In this document: piece by piece, positions 25,086 to 32,018 of the stretch
How positions within the stretch are numbered: the first letter of the stretch is position 1
Layout of the letters: each line of letters begins with the position of its first letter
Source of the DNA: Chitinophaga hostae
Lineage (GTDB): Bacteria; Bacteroidota; Bacteroidia; Chitinophagales; Chitinophagaceae
Length of the DNA stretch: 64,000 bases
Assembly (NCBI RefSeq): GCF_018224885.1
Contig: NZ_JAGTXB010000002.1
Span: 310,001 to 374,000, forward strand
Direction: 5' to 3'
Notes under the pieces: model-generated
Told to the model about the DNA's origin: nothing
What the model saw: only the letters and a program-made list of their open reading frames with translations
Databases searched by the model: none
Program-made: the position numbers and the translations under genes

Positions 25086-25704
25086 TGAGTCGGCATATAT
25101 TACAGGAAGTTGTATCATTCGTCATAATAAGGTTTACGGGAACGGCGGCCTGTTATGGGAAGCAGGTCAGGAGCTGGAATTGCCGGAATTTCTGCGGGCA
25201 GGATACGACCGGTTTTCCGGGCAATATCCGAAATTTCATAAGATGGACGCCCTCAGCAAGCTTGGCTGGCTGGCGGCGGAAGTACTGCTGAAAGATACCC
25301 GCGTACCTTTATTGCCGCCGGAACAGGTGGGTATGGTATTATCGAACCGCAGCAGCAGCCTGGATACGGATCTGCGCTACTATGCTACAGTAAAGGATTT
25401 TGCCAGCCCGGCCTTATTTGTGTATACATTGCCCAATATTGTAATGGGCGAAATATCCATCCGGCATGGTTTTAAAGGGGAAAATACCTTTTTTGTGTCA
25501 GATGCTTTTGATACGGCGCTGATGAGCAGCTACCCGGCCCAATTGCTGGCGGTAACACCGTTGCAGGCCTGTATTTGTGGTTGGGTAGAAGTAATGGAAC
25601 AACAATACGAGGCAGCATTATTCCTCGTGGAAAATAAACCCGATGGTATGGCCCGGCCCTTAACAGCGGAGGCTTTATCGTCATTATATCAAACAAACAA
25701 ATAG
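25078..25704 (+). CDS. Half-size ketosynthase-like protein lacking catalytic residues
   Basis: A 208-residue protein resembling only the N-terminal half of a KAS I/II enzyme: AYITGSCIIRHNKVY, KMDALSKLGWLAAEVLL, QVGMVLSNRSSSLDTD and LPNIVMGEISIRHGFKGEN. Where a KS has its Cys nucleophile this protein reads FFVSDAFDTALMS, and neither catalytic His is present. The start must be the TTG at 25078, because the first ATG lies far inside. It overlaps the flavoprotein stop by 8 bp and is followed by ACP 2, so it is a maintained operon member. It may be a scaffold or chain-length partner. A decayed KS is the alternative, but the frame is intact. Confidence 0.8.
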   Translation: MNSESAYITGSCIIRHNKVYGNGGLLWEAGQELELPEFLRAGYDRFSGQYPKFHKMDALSKLGWLAAEVLLKDTRVPLLPPEQVGMVLSNRSSSLDTDLRYYATVKDFASPALFVYTLPNIVMGEISIRHGFKGENTFFVSDAFDTALMSSYPAQLLAVTPLQACICGWVEVMEQQYEAALFLVENKPDGMARPLTAEALSSLYQTNK

Positions 25705-25727
25705 TTAATAACTTTAATCAAATCACC

Positions 25728-25994
25728 GTGGAAAAGTTGATGTCGGATCTGAAGGCGCAGATCATAGAACAATTGAATTTGCAGGAGATAACTCCGGAAA
25801 ACATCGGCAACGATCAAACACTGTTTTCCAAAGATGGGCTGGGACTCGACTCTATCGATGCGCTGGAACTGATTGTACTGCTGCAGCAGCACTATAATAT
25901 CCGCATTGCCAATCCTGAAGAAGGACCAAAGATTTTTCACTCTGTGCGGTCTATGGCAGAGTATATTACTGCAAATCAAACTGCAAAGGCATGA
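25728..25994 (+). CDS. Acyl carrier protein 2
   Basis: An 88-residue carrier protein with the phosphopantetheine site GLGLDSIDALELIVLL (Ser42). It begins with GTG at 25728; an ATG four codons later (25740) is a possible alternative. It differs from ACP 1 around helix II, so the two may serve different partners, for example starter loading versus elongation. The stop overlaps the ATG of the next KS by 4 bp (ATGA), which suggests coupled synthesis of the ACP/KS pair. Confidence 0.93.
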   Translation: MEKLMSDLKAQIIEQLNLQEITPENIGNDQTLFSKDGLGLDSIDALELIVLLQQHYNIRIANPEEGPKIFHSVRSMAEYITANQTAKA

Positions 25995-27184
25995 GTGAAA
26001 AGGTGTGGATAGCAGGCGGCGGGGTGATTAGCGGCATAGGCCTGGATCTGAAGGCCTGTTTACAGTCGTTCCGGAACATGCAGCCGGGAATGGCGGCTAT
26101 GCAGTACCTGCCTTCTGTTCATCGTAATACCTTTCCTGTAGCGGAAGTAAAAGCCGATAATGCTACGCTCGCCGATATGGCCCGTATGCCGGAACATATC
26201 AGCAGAACCGCGCTGCTCAGTATGATTGCTGCCAGGGAAGCGTGGAAATCCAGCGGCCTGGACGACATTTCCCGCTATCGCGTGGGCTTTGTGTCCGGCA
26301 ATACCGTTGGCGGTATGGATAAAACGGAAAACTTTTTCCCGGAATTTCTTACCAATTCACGTGGCGGCCGCCTCCAACAGGTAGTGCATCACGAATGTGG
26401 CAGCGTTACCGAACTGGTAGCCGATATGCTGGGCATCCGGCATCATGTGTCTACCATCAGCACAGCCTGTTCTTCAGGCGCCAATGCGCTCATGTATGGT
26501 TCCCGCCTGATCCGCAACAATATTGTGGATGTGGTGATTGCCGGCGGCACCGACGCGTTGACCCGCTTTACACTAAATGGTTTTAATACCCTCATGATCC
26601 TGGATCAGCAGCCCTGCCGGCCGTTTGATGATACCCGTACCGGGCTTAACCTGGGCGAAGGCGCCGGTTATGTGGTACTGGTATCCGATAGCCTGGCGGC
26701 GCAACTGCAGCCCTGGTGCCGGTTTAGTGGCTTCGCTAACGCAAACGATGCGTATCACCAAACGGCTTCTTCTCCGGATGGCACAGGTAACTACCTGGCC
26801 ATGAAAGGCGCCATGGATATGAGCGGCGTACAGCCGCAACAAATTGGTTATATCAATTTACACGGCACCGGCACGCAAAACAATGATGTATCTGAAGGAA
26901 TCGCTATCAACAGGCTCTTTGCACCGCATTTCCCGGCCATGAGCTCTACCAAATCGTTTACAGGACATACGCTGGGCGCCAGCGGTGGCATAGAAGCCGT
27001 TTTTTCAGCCCTCGCTGTAAAGGAAGGCATCATCTATCCCAACGCACGCTTCGAACACCAGATGAAAGAACTGCCATTTGCACCTGTCACCGCTTATTCA
27101 ACCGGTCATGATCTGCAACATGTTATGTCTAACTCATTTGGCTTTGGTGGTAACTGTTCCAGTTTGATTTTTTCAAAAGCATAA
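25991..27184 (+). CDS. Beta-ketoacyl-ACP synthase (third KS)
   Basis: A 397-residue condensing enzyme. The nucleophile is Cys160 in STISTACSSGANAL, and the histidines are in INLHGTGTQNNDVSEG and STKSFTGHTLGASGGIEA. The C-terminal NSFGFGGNCSSLIF is typical of the KAS I/II fold. It overlaps ACP 2 by 4 bp and is followed, after a repeat-filled gap, by a Cys-less KS-like protein. That order resembles the KS plus chain-length-factor arrangement of type II polyketide systems, so this may be the polyene elongation KS. The assignment is inference. Confidence 0.93.
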   Translation: MSEKVWIAGGGVISGIGLDLKACLQSFRNMQPGMAAMQYLPSVHRNTFPVAEVKADNATLADMARMPEHISRTALLSMIAAREAWKSSGLDDISRYRVGFVSGNTVGGMDKTENFFPEFLTNSRGGRLQQVVHHECGSVTELVADMLGIRHHVSTISTACSSGANALMYGSRLIRNNIVDVVIAGGTDALTRFTLNGFNTLMILDQQPCRPFDDTRTGLNLGEGAGYVVLVSDSLAAQLQPWCRFSGFANANDAYHQTASSPDGTGNYLAMKGAMDMSGVQPQQIGYINLHGTGTQNNDVSEGIAINRLFAPHFPAMSSTKSFTGHTLGASGGIEAVFSALAVKEGIIYPNARFEHQMKELPFAPVTAYSTGHDLQHVMSNSFGFGGNCSSLIFSKA

Positions 27185-27342
27185 GGCATAAAGCATAAGG
27201 CATAAAGCAAAAGCAAAAAGCAATGCTTTCAAAACAATATAAGCAAACCGCTAAACAAACAATGCAGGCTAACAGCTAACAGCTAAAGGCTAACCGCTAA
27301 AACAATGCAGGCTAACAGCTAACCGCTAAAGGCTAACAGCTC
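27181..27342. repeat. Tandem 7-bp repeats of two families
   Basis: Directly from the KS stop codon, units of the AAGGCAT/AAAGCAT type run from about 27184 to 27225. A second array of GGCTAAC/AGCTAAC/AGCTAAA/CGCTAAA units follows (27268-27342), including a larger direct repeat of AACAATGCAGGCTAACAGCT at 27259 and 27301. No palindrome or ORF is evident. It separates the KS from its CLF-like partner. Confidence 0.8.
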
Positions 27343-27353
27343 AACAAGTACAT

Positions 27354-28418
27354 ATGGCTATTTTCATACTCGGCACCGGTTGTATTTCTCCGCAGGAAAC
27401 TGCGCAGGGAGGCCCTTTGCTGGCCGCTCCCCGGGAATATGAACAGGTACGCCTGGCCACCGTGGATCCGGATTATAAACAGTGGATTGATGTGAAACAG
27501 ATCCGCCGGATGAGCCGTGTGGTAAAAATGGGAGTAGGCGCCGCTAACCTCAGTCTCGAGGCGGCAGGTATCACCGCTCCGGATGCCATCATCACAGGTA
27601 CCGCTTACGGATGCCTCGATGATACCGGCGTGTTTCTAACAAAAATGGTGCATCAGCAGGAAGAAATGCTGACACCTACCGCCTTTATTCAAAGCACACA
27701 TAATACCGTGGGCGGACAAATTGCCCTGCTCCTCGGTTGCAACGGGTATAACAATACCTTTGTACACCGTGGCTTTTCTTTTGAAAACGCATTGCTGGAT
27801 GCCATCATGATCCTCAAAGAAGGCTCCGCACAACATATACTGGCTGGCGGTCTGGATGAAATCACCAACTACAGCCATCAGCTGCTGTCGCGTTTCGGGA
27901 TCTATAAAAAAACACCGGTGAAAACCATGGAGCTGCTGAACAGCCCCGATACCGGTACAATTGCCGGCGAAGGCGCCGCGTTTTTTACACTCGGCACCAC
28001 CAGGGGGCCAGGCACGGTAGCTATGCTGTCTGGCGTAAGCACATTGTATAAACCACTATGGGAAGGGGAAGTGATAGGGCATATCATGAAATTCCTGGAA
28101 GATAATAACTATACCCCGGCCGACATTGACCTGATCGTTACCGGCAGGAATGGTGATATAGACCAGGATGAGATATACGAAGAAGTAGCCGAGGCCCTGT
28201 TCCCGGAACATGCTGAAGCCTGTTTTAAACACCTCTGCGGCGAATATCCTACCGCTGCAGGTTTCGGCGTATGGATGGCCAACGCCATTATCGCAGAGCA
28301 GAAAGTACCGGAAGCTGCCGCGTTTTTTGGCCGCGCACCAAAGAAAATAAAGAACATATTAATATATAATCATCACCAGGGAACCCATCATTCCCTGGTA
28401 TTATTAACCGCATGCTAA
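27354..28418 (+). CDS. Ketosynthase-like protein without active-site Cys (chain-length-factor-like)
   Basis: A 354-residue thiolase-fold protein. The first half keeps KS features (MAIFILGTGCISPQ, VGAANLSLEAAGI, THNTVGGQIALLL), but the nucleophile segment reads TFVHRGFSFENAL, so that Gly140 lies where Cys is expected from alignment with the 25991 KS (TISTACSSGANAL). The HGT and KxxxGH motifs are also replaced (LIVTGRNGDID, HLCGEYPTAAGFG). Gammaproteobacterial aryl polyene systems use a KS with such a chain-length-factor-like partner. I infer that role here. The stop overlaps the start of the deacetylase gene by 7 bp. Confidence 0.85.
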   Translation: MAIFILGTGCISPQETAQGGPLLAAPREYEQVRLATVDPDYKQWIDVKQIRRMSRVVKMGVGAANLSLEAAGITAPDAIITGTAYGCLDDTGVFLTKMVHQQEEMLTPTAFIQSTHNTVGGQIALLLGCNGYNNTFVHRGFSFENALLDAIMILKEGSAQHILAGGLDEITNYSHQLLSRFGIYKKTPVKTMELLNSPDTGTIAGEGAAFFTLGTTRGPGTVAMLSGVSTLYKPLWEGEVIGHIMKFLEDNNYTPADIDLIVTGRNGDIDQDEIYEEVAEALFPEHAEACFKHLCGEYPTAAGFGVWMANAIIAEQKVPEAAAFFGRAPKKIKNILIYNHHQGTHHSLVLLTAC

Positions 28419-29191
28419 ACAACAGAACCGTAAATATTATAGCCGCTGTAAGTTTCCTGGTACTGCTGTACCTGGACAAGATACAGCACTATAACCTGCC
28501 GTTCTGGGCTTATGGATTGCCGGTGCTGATCTTCCTGCCCCTCACCATCCACGGCGCTATGAATATAGAAGCCGGTTTTTTTATGAAGGTGATGTGTAAG
28601 GCGGATACCACCGAAAAGGTAGTGGCGCTTTCTTTTGATGATGGCCCTCAAACCGGGTATACACCGGTGATACTGGATATCCTGCAACACGAAAATGTGC
28701 CTGCTGCCTTTTTTTGTATCGGTAAAAATATCACAGGGAATGAGCACTTACTGAAACGCATATACGCAGAAGGACATGTAATCGGTAACCATACCTATTC
28801 ACATCATTTCTGGTTTGATATGAAATTATCGAGTAACATGCTCACGGACATGCAGCAGATGGATGCGCTCACAGTAGATGCTACCGGCCTGTATCCGCGC
28901 CTGTTTCGCCCGCCCTACGGCGTTACCAATCCGAACCTGGCAAGAGCCGTGAAAGCGGGTAATTATCTGCCGGTAGGCTGGAGTATCCGCTCGCTGGACA
29001 CCGTTGCCAAAGATGAAACACAACTGCTGAACAGGATATTGGCGCAGTTAAAACCAGGGGCCGTTATTTTATTGCATGATACCTGTAAGATAACCGCCGA
29101 TATATTGCCACAACTGATCCGCGGAATCCGGGAACAGGGATACCAGCTGGAAAGAATTGATAAAATGTTAAAAGTGCGTGCATATGTGTAA
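28412..29191 (+). CDS. NodB-type polysaccharide deacetylase, membrane-anchored
   Basis: A 259-residue carbohydrate esterase family 4 protein. Two hydrophobic segments lie at residues 6-22 and 31-47, followed by the NodB domain: VALSFDDGP (Asp76, Asp77), NHTYSHH (His127, His131), RLFRPPYG and VILLHD. All metal-binding and catalytic motifs are intact. CE4 enzymes remove acetyl groups from amino sugars. The gene overlaps both neighbours (7 and about 8 bp), so it is a true cluster member. It may deacetylate an acyl carrier sugar or the glycolipid to which the pigment is attached; no substrate is shown. Confidence 0.92.
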   Translation: MLNNRTVNIIAAVSFLVLLYLDKIQHYNLPFWAYGLPVLIFLPLTIHGAMNIEAGFFMKVMCKADTTEKVVALSFDDGPQTGYTPVILDILQHENVPAAFFCIGKNITGNEHLLKRIYAEGHVIGNHTYSHHFWFDMKLSSNMLTDMQQMDALTVDATGLYPRLFRPPYGVTNPNLARAVKAGNYLPVGWSIRSLDTVAKDETQLLNRILAQLKPGAVILLHDTCKITADILPQLIRGIREQGYQLERIDKMLKVRAYV

Positions 29192-29816
29192 ATGGATAGT
29201 AGCCTTGATGTGTTGTATTGTAAGCCTGCAGGTACAGGCGCAAACAGGTTTTAAGCCAGTGGCGGATATGGCGCCGCTGAAACAGCAGTTTGCAAAGGCA
29301 GCCCAGGCAACACAAAGTATTCAATGCGATTTTGTACAGGAGAAAAACCTGAGCATGCTGTCGGACAAGATCGTTTCTAAAGGGAAGTTCTGGTTTAAGA
29401 AAGATAATAAAGTGAGAATGGAATACCTGCAACCTTCTTATTACCTGCTGGTCATCAACGGAAAAGATATCCGTATCAAAGATGCCCAGAAGGAAAATAA
29501 AGTATCAGGTAAGAGTAATAAACTGTTCGAGCAGATCAATAAAATTACGGTCGACTGTGTTCGTGGCACTGTGCTGGATAACGCAGACTTTACCACCAAG
29601 GCCACCGAGAATGCACAGTATTACCGCCTGGAAATGGCGCCGGTAAACAAGGTGATGAAAGAATATTTCAAATCCATTGTTCTGCTGGTAGATAAACAGG
29701 ACTATTCTGTATCAAAAATTACGATGGCGGAGTTGTCAGGAGATGATACCACCATCAGTTTTTTGCATAAACAATTGAATTCAAACATCCCGGATGCGGT
29801 ATTTTCTGCTAAGTAG
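29184..29816 (+). CDS. LolA-like outer membrane lipoprotein/lipid carrier
   Basis: A 210-residue periplasmic protein with a signal peptide (MCKWIVALMCCIVSLQVQA-Q) and the LolA-like fold pattern: A-A-Q-A-T-Q-S-I-Q-C-D-F-V-Q-E-K, ISKGKFWFKKDNKVRMEY, YYLLVINGKDI and a C-terminal ISFLHKQLNSNIPDAVF. Aryl polyene clusters regularly carry such a carrier, thought to ferry the lipid-linked pigment across the periplasm. A GTG two codons upstream (29178) is an alternative start. It overlaps the next lipoprotein gene by 23 bp. Together with the MMPL fusion it probably forms the export route. Confidence 0.88.
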   Translation: MCKWIVALMCCIVSLQVQAQTGFKPVADMAPLKQQFAKAAQATQSIQCDFVQEKNLSMLSDKIVSKGKFWFKKDNKVRMEYLQPSYYLLVINGKDIRIKDAQKENKVSGKSNKLFEQINKITVDCVRGTVLDNADFTTKATENAQYYRLEMAPVNKVMKEYFKSIVLLVDKQDYSVSKITMAELSGDDTTISFLHKQLNSNIPDAVFSAK

Positions 29817-30417
29817 CATATTGGGCCTGGCCTTGCTGATGGGAAGCTGCAGATCAGTGTATAAGGGGTTACAACCTGTGCCGGGCGATGTAAACTGCAT
29901 CCGTCAGTTTAGCCCGCAGTTTAGCTCCACCCTGTACAGCACGCAGGTAGATATTTTAAAACATCACCTCAGCGGCCTGCTGTTCTTCAAACAAATGCAG
30001 GATAGCAGTATCCGCATCGTGTTTGCCAATGAGATGGGATTTAAGTTCTTTGATTTTGAATTTGATAAACAGGGCAATTTTACCAAACACTACCTGCTGG
30101 CCAAAATGAACAAGAAAGCGGTAGTGAAAACGCTGCAACAGGACTTTGCGCTTGTATTGCTGCATCCCGATTTAAGTGGTGCGCATACAGCAGCGGATAA
30201 CCATTACCACTATGTCGTAGTACCTACAGAAAAAGGGAACAACTACTACATTACAGATACGGCCTGCACAGCGTTGGTACGCATCGAAAAATCGTCCCGG
30301 CGCAAACCTGCAGTAACCGTGTGGATGCAGCACTATAGCAACGGGGTACCGGATACCATCAATATCCGCCATGAACATTTCAAATTCAATATCTCTTTAC
30401 AGAAAGTAGAAAAATAA
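29794..30417 (+). CDS. Cluster lipoprotein of unknown family, candidate LolB-like partner
   Basis: A 207-residue lipoprotein with signal sequence MRYFLLSSILGLALLMGSC and lipid-accepting Cys at residue 19. The mature part is beta-rich (LSGLLFFKQMQDSSIRIVFANEMGFKFFDFEFD, split here by function unknown), then YYITDTACTALVRIEKSS and a final TINIRHEHFKFNISL. I do not recognise a named family with certainty. Position immediately after a LolA-like gene, with a 23-bp overlap, suggests an outer-membrane receptor for the LolA-borne cargo, as LolB is for LolA. That is an inference from order. Confidence 0.75.
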   Translation: MRYFLLSSILGLALLMGSCRSVYKGLQPVPGDVNCIRQFSPQFSSTLYSTQVDILKHHLSGLLFFKQMQDSSIRIVFANEMGFKFFDFEFDKQGNFTKHYLLAKMNKKAVVKTLQQDFALVLLHPDLSGAHTAADNHYHYVVVPTEKGNNYYITDTACTALVRIEKSSRRKPAVTVWMQHYSNGVPDTINIRHEHFKFNISLQKVEK

Positions 30418-30464
30418 CATCATAACAGTCACACTAATCATCATAATCATACGAACCATAGTCC

Positions 30465-30824
30465 ATGTTAGCAGGTAATTTTTATACAGTAACAACGCAA
30501 TCACAGGAGCCCGGACAGGTAAGCGTTACCATTGAACTGAACGCGGCACATCCCATTTTTCAGGGCCACTTCCCTGAGCAGCCTGTAGTACCAGGGGTAT
30601 GCATGATGCAAACCATTACGGAAGTACTGGAAAGCGCTGTAAAACAGAAAGTAACGCTGAAGAAAGCAGGCCAGATGAAGTTCCTGAATATGATAGACCC
30701 GGTGAAACAGCCGTTGGTAGATGTAACGGTGAGCTATAAGGAAGAAGACGGTGGATGGAAAGTGAATGCCACGTTGAAACGAGAAGACAAAACATTTATG
30801 AAGTTCCAGGGTATATTTAATTAA
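30465..30824 (+). CDS. FabZ/ApeI-like hotdog dehydratase with catalytic Glu replaced by Gln
   Basis: A 119-residue hotdog protein with the FabZ loop HPIFQGHFPEQPVVPGV. His35 of the GHFP motif is present. Fourteen residues later, where FabZ has its catalytic Glu (PGVLILEAMAQ), this sequence reads PGVCMMQTITE, giving Gln49. It lacks the N-terminal PHR/YPFLL segment of FabZ. It may supply the His half of a shared active site with the ApeP-like protein at 19796, which has the Glu but no His. Otherwise it is a non-classical dehydratase or isomerase. The next gene starts directly after the stop. Confidence 0.85.
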   Translation: MLAGNFYTVTTQSQEPGQVSVTIELNAAHPIFQGHFPEQPVVPGVCMMQTITEVLESAVKQKVTLKKAGQMKFLNMIDPVKQPLVDVTVSYKEEDGGWKVNATLKREDKTFMKFQGIFN

Positions 30825-32018
30825 GTGACAAGGCAGCCTACACATAACGAACATTTTGAAAGGCACCGTGCAGCGGTGCTCATCCCTACGTATAACAACG
30901 CCGGTACACTCGCAGGAGTGTTGTCCGATGCGCTGGAATATACGCATCATGTCATTGTAGTGAACGATGGCGCTACGGATGAAACGCCTGCGATATTGCA
31001 ACAGTTTCCTTCGCTGCAGCTGGTATCGTATAGTCCTAACCGTGGGAAAGGCATTGCGCTTCGCCGCGGATTTGCTTATGCTATGGAGCAGGGATACGAT
31101 TATGTGATCACCATGGACGCCGACGGACAACACTTTGCTACTGATCTGCCATCTATGCTGCAACAGATAGATGAACATCCGGGTGCACTGATCATTGGCG
31201 CCCGTAACCTGCACCAGGAAAATATGCCTGGAAAAAGTACTTCTGCCAATAAAGTATCTAACTTCTGGTTTAATGTAACCACCGGTTTAAAAGGACCCGA
31301 TACGCAGTCGGGCTACCGCCTGTATCCCCTGCGCCGCATGGGAAGTATGCACTATTTCTGTACTAAATACGAGTTTGAAATAGAAGTGCTGGTACGCAGC
31401 GCCTGGAAAGGTATTAAGGTGGACTGGACCCCTGTAAAAGTATATTATCCGCCGCCGGAAGAGCGGGTATCGCATTTCCGCCCTGTTCCTGATGTAACGC
31501 GGATCACCATACTAAACATCATATTGGTACTGACCACATTCCTGTACATAAAGCCGCGTGATTTTATCCGTTTTCTCCTGAAAAAGGAAAACTGGAAGAA
31601 AATGTGGAAAGAAGAAGTACTGAAATCGGATGAGTCTAATATGCGCAAAGCCATCGCTATTGGATTTGGCGTATTTATGGGCATCATACCTATCTGGGGC
31701 TTCCAACTGCTGGTGGCCATATTGGTGTCTATTAAATTAAAATTGAACAAGGCGCTGGTATTACTTTCAGCACATATCAGCACACCACCGCTTACGCCGT
31801 TTGTACTCTTTGCCAGTTTCCTCACCGGCAGGATCTGGATGGGACAAACAGCGAAAGACCTGATATTTAAAAACGGATTTAACTTTGACACCATTAAGGA
31901 TAATATGTTGCAGTATGTGTTTGGCGCCATTACGCTGGCTGTTCTCGGTGGCCTGCTGGTATGGGCGGTGAGTTGGGGGATGTTGTCAATATTCAGAAAA
32001 GAAAGAAAAAATGGGTAG
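30825..32018 (+). CDS. GT2 glycosyltransferase fused to DUF2062
   Basis: A 397-residue two-domain protein. Residues 15-240 are a GT-A family 2 glycosyltransferase (AVLIPTYNNAGTLAGVL, VVNDGATDET, ITMDADGQH as the DxD site, GARNLHQENMPGKS). Residues 265-390 form the DUF2062 membrane domain with SNMRKAIAIGFGVFMGIIPIWGFQ and two or three helices. It resembles dolichol-phosphate-mannose synthase-like enzymes acting on lipid carriers. The GTG start follows the previous stop without a gap, and the end overlaps the MMPL fusion by 8 bp. It probably adds a sugar to the pigment's lipid anchor. Confidence 0.92.
   Translation: MTRQPTHNEHFERHRAAVLIPTYNNAGTLAGVLSDALEYTHHVIVVNDGATDETPAILQQFPSLQLVSYSPNRGKGIALRRGFAYAMEQGYDYVITMDADGQHFATDLPSMLQQIDEHPGALIIGARNLHQENMPGKSTSANKVSNFWFNVTTGLKGPDTQSGYRLYPLRRMGSMHYFCTKYEFEIEVLVRSAWKGIKVDWTPVKVYYPPPEERVSHFRPVPDVTRITILNIILVLTTFLYIKPRDFIRFLLKKENWKKMWKEEVLKSDESNMRKAIAIGFGVFMGIIPIWGFQLLVAILVSIKLKLNKALVLLSAHISTPPLTPFVLFASFLTGRIWMGQTAKDLIFKNGFNFDTIKDNMLQYVFGAITLAVLGGLLVWAVSWGMLSIFRKERKNG

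Noticed and set aside
27181..27342. CRISPR array
   Set aside because: The repeats are 7 bp and contiguous, without unique spacers of 25-40 bp, and no cas genes are present.
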